Below, piece after piece: positions 35,281 to 45,174 of a stretch of 64,000 nucleotides of DNA. The translations under genes were made by a program, and so were the position numbers. This DNA comes from Clostridium sp. CX1 (GTDB taxonomy: Bacteria > Bacillota > Clostridia > Clostridiales > Clostridiaceae). Below the pieces are notes generated by a model, which ran no database searches, was not told where the DNA came from, and saw nothing but the letters and a program-made list of their open reading frames with translations. The first letter of the stretch is position 1. Every line of letters starts with the position of its first letter. The stretch lies in NCBI RefSeq assembly GCF_025398335.1, contig NZ_JAODOO010000004.1, forward strand, positions 1 through 64,000, given 5' to 3'.

Positions 35281-36471
35281 TTATACTCCTCTATCAAGGA
35301 TTTTTACAAAATTACCTTTAAGATTGCCAAAGATACCTGGTTTTTTAACATCTCTATCGCTGTATAGCTTAACTTTACCAACTAGTTCTCCGTTTACATA
35401 TACTTCACAGTATCCAACGGTTTCGTTAGCTTTGTATTCCTTTTTATTTTTATCTATAATTGACTTCTTACTTATTTTAACATCCTGACCTTTTTCCATT
35501 ACTACATTTAAATCTTCCTGTGCCTTAGCTATAAAGAATCTATCTCCTTGTTTATTTAAAGCTATTTTTTCTACTTCCGCTCCCTTAGTAAATACCTTCT
35601 TAGCTTCAAACTTTGAGAACCCATAATTCATTAACATACTTGCATCTTTATTTCTTACTTTATAACTAGGTGAACCCATTATTACTGCAAGCATTCTGAC
35701 TCCATCTCTTGTTGCAGTTGCAGATATACAGTATTTTGCTTCATCAGTAAATCCTGTCTTTAAACCATCACAGCCCTTAAAAAATCTTACTAATTTATTA
35801 TGATTTACTAATCCAATGGGACTTTTTCTTCCTTCAGATATAGTTTCCATATATGTTCCCGTATATTTTAATATCGCAGGATGTTTTAACAATTCCCTTG
35901 ACATTAATGCTATGTCATAAGCTGTGGTTAAATGATCTGGTTCACTTAATCCAGTGCAGTTCTTAAAGGTTGTGTCTTTCATTCCAAGTTTTGCTGCTCT
36001 TTCATTCATTAATTTTACAAAAGCTTCTTGACTTCCAGATAAATACTCAGCCATAGCCACTGCTGCATCATTTCCTGAAGCTATTCCTATACCTTTAATT
36101 AATTCTTCTACAGTCCTTACTTCTCCTGTGTCTAGAAGCATAGAGCTACCACCCATTTTTTTTGCATTTTCACTAACAGTAACCTTGTCATTCATTTTTA
36201 TTTTACCAGAATCAACTGCTTCCATAGTTAATAACATAGTCATAATTTTGGTTACAGATGCTGGGGGTAGTTTTTCATGTGAGCCCTTATCAACTATTAT
36301 TTTTCCACTAACAGGCTCCATAAGTAATGCAGACCTGGCATCAACAGTTAAATTATCTTCCTGAACCTTAGTTTCCTGAGTGGGTGCTCCTTTAACTGGT
36401 CTTACAAAAACCCCCATAACAAAAATTAAAGTTAATAACAAGCTTATTAGAGCCTTGCTTTCCTTTTTCAT
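35281..36471 (-). CDS. D-alanyl-D-alanine carboxypeptidase (DacF/PBP5-like), copy 2
   Basis: 396 residues with a signal peptide (about 7-29). The motifs are SVTK (Ser72 to Lys75), SGN in GIASGNDAAVAMAEYLSGS, and KTG in GLKTGFTDEAKYC. A PBP5-type C-terminal domain and an end segment follow that may associate with the membrane. It is related to the copy at 30431 but clearly diverged. It is transcribed toward the long inverted repeats. The ribosome site is AAGGAGGAAG. Confidence 0.95.
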   Translation of the reverse strand: MKKESKALISLLLTLIFVMGVFVRPVKGAPTQETKVQEDNLTVDARSALLMEPVSGKIIVDKGSHEKLPPASVTKIMTMLLTMEAVDSGKIKMNDKVTVSENAKKMGGSSMLLDTGEVRTVEELIKGIGIASGNDAAVAMAEYLSGSQEAFVKLMNERAAKLGMKDTTFKNCTGLSEPDHLTTAYDIALMSRELLKHPAILKYTGTYMETISEGRKSPIGLVNHNKLVRFFKGCDGLKTGFTDEAKYCISATATRDGVRMLAVIMGSPSYKVRNKDASMLMNYGFSKFEAKKVFTKGAEVEKIALNKQGDRFFIAKAQEDLNVVMEKGQDVKISKKSIIDKNKKEYKANETVGYCEVYVNGELVGKVKLYSDRDVKKPGIFGNLKGNFVKILDRGV

Positions 36472-36533
36472 TTATTCTTCCTCCTTCCTTCGATTGTATT
36501 TTCTCCCGAATTCAATAATATTATCAAAAAATA

Positions 36534-36559
36534 TTTAAAAGGGCAAAAGCCCTTTTAAA
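36534..36559 (-). terminator. Terminator of deoB
   Basis: Perfect 11-bp stem TTTAAAAGGGC with its complement and an AAAA loop, between deoB and dacF copy 2. The A/T flanks give a T-rich tail. Confidence 0.8.
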
Positions 36560-36666
36560 CATTTACACTAATTTTGAAAGATAGTCTTTTATAGGGATGC
36601 CTGCTATACTATAGCTTTTCCCAGTATTCTCTCGATTAGCTTACTAATTTAATTATTTATAAAGTT

Positions 36667-37839
36667 CTACTTAATTATTTCCTTTGCAAAACTCTCACCG
36701 TATAACTCATTTTTAATTTCTAATAAATCTAATACAGTTTTTCCAATGTCAGAAAAGGACTTTCTTATACCTATATTTGCACCACTTTTTACCTGCATTC
36801 CATAGATAAGCACTGGAACATATTCTCTTGAGTGATCTGTACTTTCTGTAGTAGGATCGCAGCCATGATCTGCAGTTAAAATTAAAATATCTTCCTCCCT
36901 CATACTAGAAATAATTTCAGGAACTCTGTTATCAAAATCTATTAATGCTTTAGCATACCCCTTAAAATCATTTCTATGTCCATAAAGCATATCAAAATCA
37001 ACTAAATTAGTAAATATGATGCCTTTAGCAGTTCCCTTCATATACTCTATGGTTTTGTCTACACCATCCATGTTGCCCTTTATATGAACAGCATCTGTTA
37101 TTCCCCTTTTATTATATATATCTTCTATCTTTCCTACGGCCATTACATTAAGACCCTTTTCTTTTATATAATCTAGCATAGTTTTATCAAAAGGGTCTAG
37201 AGCAAAGTCTCTTCTATTTGCTGTTCTTGTAAAATCACCATCTTTACCAACAAATGGCCTTGCAATTATTCTTCCTACTGCCTTTTCTCCTACGAACATT
37301 TCTCTAGCTATTTTACACATTTTGTATAATTCATCTAGGGAAATGACTTCTTCATGAGCAGCTATTTGAAATACGCTATCCGCAGAAGTATAAACTATAG
37401 GAAAGCCTGTTCTTACGTGTTCTTCCCCTAACTCTTTTATAATTTCTGTTCCCGATGCTACTTTGTTTCCAATAATTTTTCTTCCAATTTTTTCTTCAAA
37501 TTCTTGTATAATTTCCTTAGGAAATCCATTTGGATAGGTGTTAAGAGGTTCTTTAAGAACTACTCCTGCAATTTCCCAGTGACCTGTTACTGTGTCCTTA
37601 CCTCGAGAGAGCTCAGCGCATTTACCAAAAGAACCGGTAGGACTATCAACTTTATTTACACCTTTTATGCCTGTTATATGTCCTAGCCCTATTTTCTCCA
37701 TATTAGGAAGGCTGATACCACCAACAGCTTTGGAGATATTACCTAATGTGTCGCTTCCTATATCTCCATAATCTCCTGCATCAACCATTTCTCCTATACC
37801 CACACTATCAAGAACAATTAATATTACTCTTCTAGTCAT
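36667..37839 (-). CDS. deoB: Phosphopentomutase
   Basis: 390 residues. It interconverts (deoxy)ribose 1- and 5-phosphate in nucleoside salvage. Alkaline-phosphatase-fold metal motifs are VLDSVGIGEMVDAGDYGDIGSDTLGN at the start, DTVTGHWE, and ILTADHGCDPTTESTDHSREYVP near the end. It stands alone, with a terminator after it. Confidence 0.97.
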   Translation of the reverse strand: MTRRVILIVLDSVGIGEMVDAGDYGDIGSDTLGNISKAVGGISLPNMEKIGLGHITGIKGVNKVDSPTGSFGKCAELSRGKDTVTGHWEIAGVVLKEPLNTYPNGFPKEIIQEFEEKIGRKIIGNKVASGTEIIKELGEEHVRTGFPIVYTSADSVFQIAAHEEVISLDELYKMCKIAREMFVGEKAVGRIIARPFVGKDGDFTRTANRRDFALDPFDKTMLDYIKEKGLNVMAVGKIEDIYNKRGITDAVHIKGNMDGVDKTIEYMKGTAKGIIFTNLVDFDMLYGHRNDFKGYAKALIDFDNRVPEIISSMREEDILILTADHGCDPTTESTDHSREYVPVLIYGMQVKSGANIGIRKSFSDIGKTVLDLLEIKNELYGESFAKEIIK

Positions 37840-37933
37840 ATCTATCTTCCTTTCCTGTATTATTAAGATATTTTTATTGTTAGTATTAGCCTATACTTCA
37901 ATCTTTATTTCATAATTGCCATAGTACTAAAAT

Positions 37934-37957
37934 AAGGCTCAGCTAGGCTGAACCCTT
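37934..37957 (-). terminator. Terminator of the xerD-like operon
   Basis: Stem AAGGCTCAGC/GCTGAACCCTT around a TAG loop, followed on minus by TTATTTT. It lies after the recombinase gene. Confidence 0.55.
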
Positions 37958-38005
37958 TATTAACATTACATATTTGAAAAAATCTATTCAACTGTTTCTA
38001 TTCAA

Positions 38006-38884
38006 TTAAGCCCTAGGATGGGTATTTTTATATACCTCTGCTATCTTGTTTTTTCTAGAAATAGTCGAGTATATTTGTGTTGCTGATAAATCCTTATGAC
38101 CTAAAAGCTCCTGAACAGATTTTATATCTGCTCCATTTTGAAGAAGATGAACAGCGAAGGAATGTCTAAGGGTAAATGAATTTATAGTCTTATCTATTCC
38201 CGCTTCTTCAGCATAATATTTAATTATTTTCCAAAAACCCTGTCTTGTCATTTGCACACCTTTTAAATTTAAAAACAGTAAGTCTAAATTATAAATATTT
38301 AACTCAGTCCTTATTCTTAAATATTCTTGAAGGCAATTTACTGCAAAAGAACCTATAGGTATTATTCTCTCTTGTCTTTTACCATCCTTACATTTAATAT
38401 AACATAATTTTAAGTTTATATCATAAGTAGTTAAATTTAAAAGCTCTGATACCTTCATTCCTGTAGCATACATTACTTCAAGCATAGCCTTATCCCTTAT
38501 TCCTTTATTTACGCTAAGGTCTGGAAATGAAAGTAACTTGTCTACTTCTTCTATACTTAATATCTTAGGTATATTATGCTTAATTTTAGGTATTTCATAA
38601 TCCATTACTGGATTTTCACTTATGATTCCCTTTTTCATTAGATACTTATAAAAGTTTCTTAAGGAAACAATATTTCTTACTATAGAAGAAACTGCCTTTC
38701 TTTCTTTTTGCAAATACTGTATATATGCCATTATAGTTACCGTTTCAATTTCCCTTATGTCTTCTTCTCTATTCTTTACAAAATCAATAAATCTACTTAC
38801 ATCTCTTACATAGGCATCTAAAGTATTTTTACTAAACTGTTTTTTCTCTAAATCTTCTATGTATTTTAACAAAAGATTATTCAT
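38006..38884 (-). CDS. xerD: XerC/XerD-like tyrosine recombinase with unusual catalytic residues
   Basis: 292 residues with the SAM-like N-terminal domain and a catalytic domain ending like XerD (...HPRA). Positions kept are the beta-hairpin lysines ([13 protein letters not shown], 165-177), Arg240 ([11 protein letters not shown]), His263 ([12 protein letters not shown]) and nucleophile Tyr272. The first catalytic Arg is Lys144 ([10 protein letters not shown], where XerD has ATGLRVSEL). The HxxR His is Phe237. The nearby spoIIM and nudix genes suggest the usual clostridial locus of the chromosome-dimer recombinase. Activity may be reduced. Confidence 0.85.
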   Translation of the reverse strand: MNNLLLKYIEDLEKKQFSKNTLDAYVRDVSRFIDFVKNREEDIREIETVTIMAYIQYLQKERKAVSSIVRNIVSLRNFYKYLMKKGIISENPVMDYEIPKIKHNIPKILSIEEVDKLLSFPDLSVNKGIRDKAMLEVMYATGMKVSELLNLTTYDINLKLCYIKCKDGKRQERIIPIGSFAVNCLQEYLRIRTELNIYNLDLLFLNLKGVQMTRQGFWKIIKYYAEEAGIDKTINSFTLRHSFAVHLLQNGADIKSVQELLGHKDLSATQIYSTISRKNKIAEVYKNTHPRA

Positions 38885-38914
38885 AGTATTCTCCTACTCT
38901 TTGAAGCTTTTATT

Positions 38915-39145
38915 TTAATATCTTAAAAAATCTTTAAAAACAGTAACATAGTTGTTGATCAAATCTATATTTTTATTAACAATATTATGAACAAGTATGC
39001 TGTTATCATAAATGTTAGGTTTACATATATAATAATATAAAATAAAATCTAAAAACTTAGGTAAAAAGAAACCAAAAAAGATTAAAATTAAAAAGCATTT
39101 CAGAAATATTATTATAAAATCTGTAATGTTGCTTTTTATAGTCAT
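38915..39145 (-). CDS. Small hypothetical membrane protein between spoIIM and xerD
   Basis: 76 residues. One strong hydrophobic stretch (IIIFLKCFLILIFFGFFLPKFLDFILYYYIC, residues 12-42) is followed by a polar, Asn-rich tail. The start overlaps the spoIIM stop, indicating coupled translation. No family is recognised. Confidence 0.6.
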   Translation of the reverse strand: MTIKSNITDFIIIFLKCFLILIFFGFFLPKFLDFILYYYICKPNIYDNSILVHNIVNKNIDLINNYVTVFKDFLRY

Positions 39146-39792
39146 AGTATAACACTTCCTATACTTGCTATAATAAATTTAATCATGTTAGGGGTAATAT
39201 ATGTCTCCATAAAGAAACCTAAAAACATAACAATACTTACTAGTACAAAGGAAAGAGAATAAGATGTAACTTTAACCCAAATACTAGAAGTCCACTGTCT
39301 ATTATTCCTATCTTTAAATATCATCAACGAAAACTCCATTGCAAGTACAGAAGTGAATATTATACAGGGCACATATATAATATTTTGAGGTAACACCCCT
39401 AATAAGGAAAACCACATACCTTTTATACCCATGCCACTTATTACAAAACTCATCGTAAAGCCTATAGTAAACCCTTTTATAATATCAATAATTAGTATAA
39501 CAGGTATCCCAATCATTGTTAGTCCCAGAAACCATACAGCTGCTAAAATAGGTATATTACTTTTTACTGTTTCTATAAATACACTCTGATAATTTACTCC
39601 CTGTGAATTAATAGTAGTACTAAAGTTGTTTAGGTAGCTCAAAAGATCATTTTTTTCAAAGCCCCCCATATACCTGACACTATATATACCCAGTACTATT
39701 CCTGTACATACACATAGGAGACTTACAACGTAAAGCCAAAAATTATTTTGCACATGTTTATTTACAACACCTAATATTTTGTTTTCTGACAT
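39142..39792 (-). CDS. spoIIM: Stage II sporulation protein M
   Basis: 216 residues with about five membrane helices. The family pattern includes SNIPILAAVWFLGLTMIGIPVILIIDIIKGFTIGFT and GVLPQNIIYVPCIIF. SpoIIM works with SpoIID and SpoIIP to thin septal peptidoglycan and drive engulfment. It is followed by a small membrane gene and the xerD-like gene. Confidence 0.95.
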   Translation of the reverse strand: MSENKILGVVNKHVQNNFWLYVVSLLCVCTGIVLGIYSVRYMGGFEKNDLLSYLNNFSTTINSQGVNYQSVFIETVKSNIPILAAVWFLGLTMIGIPVILIIDIIKGFTIGFTMSFVISGMGIKGMWFSLLGVLPQNIIYVPCIIFTSVLAMEFSLMIFKDRNNRQWTSSIWVKVTSYSLSFVLVSIVMFLGFFMETYITPNMIKFIIASIGSVIL

Positions 39793-39859
39793 TTTTTATC
39801 CCCCTTTTGTTTAATCATCTTTTTTATATTTATGACTAACAAGGGAGTTATATGACAAG

Positions 39860-40381
39860 CTATAAAAACATAAGTGCACTTATTGTTTTAGCATCTGTTA
39901 TTTCACCGCTCTTTATCATTTCTTTTACCTTATCTATCTTTAATTCCTTTACACTAATAAACTCATCCTCATCTCCTAGGCCATCTTTACCTTTATAGAG
40001 ATTTTCAGCTTTATATATGTAGATATACTCATCGCAAAAACCTGGACTTGTAACTACTTTCCCTAAGTATTTGAAGTCTTTAGCCTTATATCCTGTTTCT
40101 TCTTCAAGTTCTCTTATACCGCAAACTTCAATATCTTCACCCTTTTCGATTTTTCCTGCAGGAAGTTCTAAAAGAGTTCCCTCTATTGGTTTTCTAAATT
40201 GTTCTACTAGGAGTACTGTATCTTTATCTTTAAAAGCAATTATTGCTACACCACCACTGTGATTTACAATTTCCCTCTTTGATATTTTTCCATTTGGAAG
40301 CTCTACTGTATGGACATTTACATCTATTATTTTACCTTTATATATATTTTTACTTTCTATAGTGTTTTCAAAAAAATCCAC
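39860..40381 (-). CDS. nudF: Nudix hydrolase, ADP-ribose pyrophosphatase type
   Basis: 173 residues. The Nudix box is GKIEKGEDIEVCGIRELEEETGYK, fitting G-x5-E-x7-REUxEExGU. It is followed by YLGKVVTSPGFCDEYIYIY, typical of ADP-ribose pyrophosphatases. The GTG at 40381 has GGGAGG 7 bp upstream, whereas the earlier GTG at 40396 overlaps that site. It precedes spoIIM and xerD, the usual clostridial order. Confidence 0.9.
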   Translation of the reverse strand: MDFFENTIESKNIYKGKIIDVNVHTVELPNGKISKREIVNHSGGVAIIAFKDKDTVLLVEQFRKPIEGTLLELPAGKIEKGEDIEVCGIRELEEETGYKAKDFKYLGKVVTSPGFCDEYIYIYKAENLYKGKDGLGDEDEFISVKELKIDKVKEMIKSGEITDAKTISALMFL

Positions 40382-40509
40382 TTTTACACCTCCCACATGA
40401 TATAGTCCTATAACTAAATCTTAATTTATATTAATTCTATACTTTCAAAGTATAATTGTCAATTAAAGGAACATTAATATAACTCTGTTTTAAACTAAAC
40501 CCAACTATA

Positions 40510-40538
40510 ATACCCTTAGGCTTTTTACCTAAGGGTAT
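40510..40538. terminator. Hairpin upstream of nudF
   Basis: 11-bp stem ATACCCTTAGG/CCTAAGGGTAT with a 7-nt loop, after the 60-residue gene. There is no T-run in the minus direction, so termination is uncertain. Confidence 0.4.
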
Positions 40539-40596
40539 GCTAAAAATTCATCCTATAACACCTAATTTCTCATGAATATAACAATTGATATTTCTA

Positions 40597-40779
40597 TCAA
40601 TGCTTTAGATCTCTTTGATCATTTATTTTCTCTATCAACTTTTTATAATATCTTATAATTTCCCTTAATTCCTCTTCTTTATCAGCATCGTCTACAATTT
40701 TATCTCTAAGTTCATTAATTCTGCTTACAATTAAATTTTCTATATTCTTAATTTCCTCCATATCTAATTCTACTTTCAT
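40597..40779 (-). CDS. Small charged coiled-coil-like protein
   Basis: 60 residues, nearly all helical and highly charged (MEEIKNIENLIVSRINELRDKI..ELREIIRYYKKLIEKIND). GGAAGG lies 9 bp before the ATG. It sits between spo0A and nudF and is followed by a hairpin. No family is recognised. Confidence 0.55.
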   Translation of the reverse strand: MKVELDMEEIKNIENLIVSRINELRDKIVDDADKEEELREIIRYYKKLIEKINDQRDLKH

Positions 40780-40917
40780 TTTATCACCTTCCTTGTTAAA
40801 TACTATGTGAATATAAATAATTTTAGAATTTTATATTTTAAAAATTTAAATTCATAATAATACTACTATTATTAATCTAATACCTTTTACTAATACAACT
40901 ATATGATAGTATGTAAC

Positions 40918-40970
40918 AAAAAATCTTCTTATTATGTTTTTACCTTTTCACATCAATAAGAAGATTTTTT
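40918..40970 (-). terminator. Terminator of spo0A
   Basis: Perfect 16-bp stem AAAAAATCTTCTTATT with its complement and a T-run, just after the spo0A stop. Confidence 0.88.
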
Positions 40971-40974
40971 TATG

Positions 40975-41790
40975 TTAACTAACTTTATTTTTTAATCTTA
41001 ATTTATCTGCAACCATGGCAATAAACTCTGAGTTTGTTGGCTTGCCTTTGTCGTTATGTATTGTATATCCAAATATCTTATTTATTGTTTCCACTTGACC
41101 TCTTGACCATGCTACTTCAATTGCATGTCTTATAGCTCTTTCTACCCTACTTGCTGTAGTGTTGTACTTTTTAGCTATATTAGGATATAACTCCTTTGTA
41201 ACTGCTGATAAAAGTTCCATATTATTCACTACCATAGTTATTGCTTCTCTTAGGTACATATATCCTTTAATATGGGCTGGCACTCCTATTTCATGTATAA
41301 TATTGGTTATTTCCTGTTCTAAGTTAGTAGGTTCATTCTTAGCAAATTTTATTTCTGTAGTATCTATTATTGAAATACTCTTTTTTGCTTCTCCTCCACT
41401 ACTTATAGTATTATTAAACATCTCTCTAATTCTTTTAGTAAATACATCCATGTCAAAAGGTTTAACTACATAATAATCTGCCCCAAGTGTAATAGCTCTT
41501 TGTGTAATTTTGTCTTGTCCAACAGCTGAAAGCACTATTATTCTCGGAATAGGATTTATATCCATACTATTCAATCTTTCTAAAACACCAAGTCCGTCTA
41601 GGTGAGGCATAATAATATCTAATACCACTAAATCCGGCTTCTTTTCTTCGATAAGTTTTAGAGCTTCTACTCCATCTTTAGCTATTCCTGTAACAACAAT
41701 ATCTCGCTGATTTAAAAGATAATCATTGAGAATATTACAAAACTCTTTGTTATCATCTGCAATAATTACACTTATTTTTGATTCTTCCAT
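40975..41790 (-). CDS. spo0A: Stage 0 sporulation response regulator
   Basis: 271 residues. The receiver domain carries the acidic pocket (D12, D13) and phospho-acceptor Asp58 in [12 protein letters not shown], with Lys near 110 in VVKPFDMD. The C-terminal DNA-binding domain contains the invariant recognition helix [19 protein letters not shown]. Phosphorylated Spo0A starts sporulation and, in clostridia, solventogenesis. A consensus 0A box lies 52 bp upstream. Confidence 0.99.
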   Translation of the reverse strand: MEESKISVIIADDNKEFCNILNDYLLNQRDIVVTGIAKDGVEALKLIEEKKPDLVVLDIIMPHLDGLGVLERLNSMDINPIPRIIVLSAVGQDKITQRAITLGADYYVVKPFDMDVFTKRIREMFNNTISSGGEAKKSISIIDTTEIKFAKNEPTNLEQEITNIIHEIGVPAHIKGYMYLREAITMVVNNMELLSAVTKELYPNIAKKYNTTASRVERAIRHAIEVAWSRGQVETINKIFGYTIHNDKGKPTNSEFIAMVADKLRLKNKVS

Positions 41791-41841
41791 ATTTATTACT
41801 CCCCTTTATTTTATTAATTCCCATATCTTTACAATAATACA

Positions 41842-41848
41842 TTCGACA
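41842..41848 (-). promoter_or_regulatory. 0A box upstream of spo0A
   Basis: TGTCGAA on the minus strand, a perfect 0A box, lies 52 bp before the start. This suggests direct autoregulation. Confidence 0.6.
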
Positions 41849-41897
41849 AAAGAATTTCAAATCCTTTTTTCAAACAAAAATTTTTAATAAAATCTCA

Positions 41898-41933
41898 AAT
41901 AGAAGACAGCATATCTTTATGCTATCTTCTATT
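41898..41933 (-). terminator. Terminator of spoIVB
   Basis: 16-bp stem AATAGAAGACAGCATA/TATGCTATCTTCTATT with a 4-nt loop and one wobble, after the spoIVB stop. Confidence 0.75.
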
Positions 41934-42025
41934 ATACAATGATTTACCTGTATTTTACCATAGTTTTTACTTATATTTTAACTTTTTATAATTTTTTGTT
42001 TTTTTATTCCTATTTTTTTGTTATC

Positions 42026-43240
42026 TTATTTTGCTAAAATATTAGCATCTTTAAGCATCCATTCTATATAAATACCATATCCCACATCCGGTTTGTTAAT
42101 TAAAACGTGGGTTACAGCTCCTACTATTTTGTTATCCTGTATTATAGGACTTCCACTCATTCCTTGAACAATTCCACCTGTTTTTTCAATAAGCTTTGAA
42201 TCTGTAACTCTTATCACCATACTCTTTGGACCTGGCGTATCTTGGGACAGTAACTTCTCTATTTGTATATCGTAATATTTTGGCTCTTCACCATCTACAG
42301 TTGTTAATATCTTAGCAGGCCCTTCCTTTATTTCATCTCTAAGTGCTACTTTCATAGGCTTATAATGTTTATTTGATAATTTACTATTACTTTTACCAAA
42401 AACACCACACTCTGTATTTTTATATATTTTACCTAAAACTGAGTCTTCATCAATAAATATTCCTTTTAATTCTCCTGGATTTCCTCTTAGTCCTTTTTTA
42501 ACTGATATTATTGAAGACGGTACTATTTCTCCAGAATCAATATTAAGAATAGTTCCTGTGTCTACATCAGTAATAGGATGGCCTAGAGCAGCAAACATCC
42601 CACTTTTTTCATCATAAAAAGTTAAGGTTCCAACTCCAGCAGTGGAATCTCTTACCCATAATCCTACTTTGTAGTTTTTATCTTCCTCATTCTTAACAGG
42701 CTTAACAATTTTTTCTGACTGCTGTCCTTTTCTTTCAACTGTAATTTTCAATTCTTTTCCTTCTGAATTATTAATCTCACTTTGGGTTTGTTCTGCATTT
42801 TTGATATTTACCCCATTTATTTTTACTATATTATCACCTATTTGTATTCCAGCTAATGCTGCCGGACTTGTTATTTTTCCTTTATCAGTTTTAATATCTG
42901 ATAGGGCTACTACCAAAACTCCTTTTGTAGTTAACTTTACTCCTACTGGCTGCCCTCCTGGATATAAAACAATATCATTGCTAACAGCTTTAATTGATAC
43001 AGATTTTACTGGAAAGACGCCAAGTACGTTAACACTTGCTTTTGTATCTTTTTCTATTATGTTTCTAAATCCCTTATTATTTTTTTCACATACCTTTACT
43101 AATGTATCAGACTTTAAATTTTGACCTTCTCGAATAAAAATAGTGGTAGGTATATTTTGAATTTTATAATAGGCAACTAATGTTATTAACAGGATAGGAA
43201 TAGTTATCCAGCATAGAATGTTTCTGATTTTTTTGCCCAT
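42026..43240 (-). CDS. spoIVB: SpoIVB peptidase (S55 family)
   Basis: 404 residues. An N-terminal membrane anchor (about 9-25) is followed by a PDZ domain (SPAALAGIQIGDNIVKING) and the S55 serine peptidase domain. The conserved HPITDVDTG segment and GMSGSPIIQDNKIVGAVTHV (Ser near 362-364) are visible. Made in the forespore, it signals across the membranes to activate pro-sigma-K processing; some clostridia use a variant of this pathway. It lies between recN and spo0A as in most Firmicutes. Confidence 0.96.
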   Translation of the reverse strand: MGKKIRNILCWITIPILLITLVAYYKIQNIPTTIFIREGQNLKSDTLVKVCEKNNKGFRNIIEKDTKASVNVLGVFPVKSVSIKAVSNDIVLYPGGQPVGVKLTTKGVLVVALSDIKTDKGKITSPAALAGIQIGDNIVKINGVNIKNAEQTQSEINNSEGKELKITVERKGQQSEKIVKPVKNEEDKNYKVGLWVRDSTAGVGTLTFYDEKSGMFAALGHPITDVDTGTILNIDSGEIVPSSIISVKKGLRGNPGELKGIFIDEDSVLGKIYKNTECGVFGKSNSKLSNKHYKPMKVALRDEIKEGPAKILTTVDGEEPKYYDIQIEKLLSQDTPGPKSMVIRVTDSKLIEKTGGIVQGMSGSPIIQDNKIVGAVTHVLINKPDVGYGIYIEWMLKDANILAK

Positions 43241-43430
43241 ACTTTTACCTCCTGTTCTTATAGCATTTTTATGTTTTTAAGTTGCCCCTTTAGATATTTT
43301 ATTATGCTATCATAAAGTTTCATTTAAAGTTAATACTTTGTTTTTAGCACCAAAATTTTGTTAAACTTTAATTATTAACATAAATATAGTTTTCTTTTAA
43401 ATTATAAAAATTATTTATTATAAAACAAAA

Positions 43431-43456
43431 AAAGACTGCAAATAATTACAGTCTTT
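43431..43456 (-). terminator. Terminator of the recN operon
   Basis: 8-bp stem AAAGACTG/CAGTCTTT with a T-run (TTTTTTTGTTTT on minus), overlapping the last bases of recN. Confidence 0.75.
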
Positions 43457-45161
43457 AGGAAATATCCTGTTTTAATTGAATTTTTTTTGTATCAGCCATT
43501 TTTATAAGTTCTTTAGCATGTTCAAGGGTAAGCTTTGTAACTTGAGAACCTCCAATCATTCTAGCTATCTCATATTCCTTTTCCTCTTCATTCATTTTTC
43601 TTACTCTAGTGTAGGTTTTTTCATCCTTTATCTCTTTTGAAACCCAATAATGCATGTCAGATATACATGCAATTTGTGGAAGATGTGTAACACAAAATAC
43701 CTGATGCTTTTTCGATATAGAGTACATTTTCTCTGCCACACATTGTGCAATTCTTCCGCTTATTCCAGTATCTATTTCGTCAAATATGACAGAAGGAATC
43801 TGATCCTTGTCTACGAAGACAGTTTTTAGTGCCAGCATTATTCTAGATAGCTCTCCACCAGATACAACCTTTTCAAGAGACTTTAATGGTTCACCAGGGT
43901 TTGTAGATATTGTAAACTGTACCTTATCCATACCATTAGTGTTAAACTTATCCTCCATATCTACAAGAATTTTAAATATACTTTTTTCTAACCCTACAAA
44001 ATCCAATTCGTGCTTTATTTTTACTTCTAAGTTTTCTGCTATGCAGCTTCTCTCTTTATGGAGCTCATAACCTATAACCTTTAAATCGTCTTTCAGCCTA
44101 TTCTGCTCTCTTTTTAGTTCTTCGATAATTTCACTGCTATTTATTAATTCTTCATATTGATTCTTAATATTATCTCTATATTGAAGAATTTCCCGTACAT
44201 TCTTTCCATATTTCTTTTTAAACCCATTTATTTGATATATTCTACTATTTATATATTCTAACTCATTCTCATCATAGTATATATTTTCTTTTATACTTCT
44301 GATCTGCTCTATACTTCCCTCTATATTATAATAAGCATCTTGAAGAGAATTGCATATATCTTTAACCTTTGGAAAACTACTTTCTAATGAAGAAAGTTCC
44401 TTAATAACAGTTCCCAAACTGTCATATATAGATTGAGAATTATCAGTACCATTATATAAAGCTGAATAGCACACATTTAGTGTTTTATTTATCCTTTCTG
44501 CATTAGAAAGGACTTTATATTTTTCTTCTAACTCTTCCTCTTCATTTGCTTTTAAGTTGGCAGCATTTATTTCATCTATTTGATATTTGAGAAAGTCTAT
44601 AAGTTTTTCTCTTTCTCCATCTTTACCATTCAGTTCAAAAATCTTATTTTTTACTGTATTCAGCTTATTATATATTTCTCTATAATTTTCTAATATGCTT
44701 TTAATTCTGTTTTCTCCATAATTATCAATGTAGGAAATATGATTTTCAGGAGCTAATAAGTTCTGATTTTCATGCTGACCATGGATGTCTAATAAAGTAC
44801 CACTTATTGTCTTAAGAGCTGATAACAAAATAGATTTTCCGTTAACCTTTGTTATACTCTTACCAGTTTGAAAGGTTTCTCTGCTTATTATAACCAAATC
44901 CTCTGCCTCTATATCTAATTCCTTAAGCATTTCATAAGTTTTAGAGTTTTCTAGTGAAAAAATAGCTTCAACGAAAGTTTTATTCTCTCCCGTTCTAATT
45001 AAATCTTTATTGAACTTGCTGCCAAGCACATAATTTACAGCATCTATTAATATCGACTTACCAGAGCCGGTTTCACCAGAAAGCACATTAAAGCCATCTT
45101 CAAAAGATATAGTTAAATTCTCTATCAACGCAAAGTTTTTTATGTTTAATTGAAGAAGCAT
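43455..45161 (-). CDS. recN: DNA repair protein RecN
   Basis: 568 residues, SMC-like ATPase that tethers broken DNA ends. Walker A is GETGSGKS (29-36), the signature VSGGELSRIMLAL and Walker B VIFDEIDTGISG lie near the C-terminus, and a long coiled coil lies between. The ATG at 45161 has AGGAGG 9 bp upstream; the longer in-frame start has none and would overlap argR. Operon with argR and nadK. Confidence 0.97.
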   Translation of the reverse strand: MLLQLNIKNFALIENLTISFEDGFNVLSGETGSGKSILIDAVNYVLGSKFNKDLIRTGENKTFVEAIFSLENSKTYEMLKELDIEAEDLVIISRETFQTGKSITKVNGKSILLSALKTISGTLLDIHGQHENQNLLAPENHISYIDNYGENRIKSILENYREIYNKLNTVKNKIFELNGKDGEREKLIDFLKYQIDEINAANLKANEEEELEEKYKVLSNAERINKTLNVCYSALYNGTDNSQSIYDSLGTVIKELSSLESSFPKVKDICNSLQDAYYNIEGSIEQIRSIKENIYYDENELEYINSRIYQINGFKKKYGKNVREILQYRDNIKNQYEELINSSEIIEELKREQNRLKDDLKVIGYELHKERSCIAENLEVKIKHELDFVGLEKSIFKILVDMEDKFNTNGMDKVQFTISTNPGEPLKSLEKVVSGGELSRIMLALKTVFVDKDQIPSVIFDEIDTGISGRIAQCVAEKMYSISKKHQVFCVTHLPQIACISDMHYWVSKEIKDEKTYTRVRKMNEEEKEYEIARMIGGSQVTKLTLEHAKELIKMADTKKIQLKQDIS

Positions 45162-45174
45162 GAATAAAAGCCTC

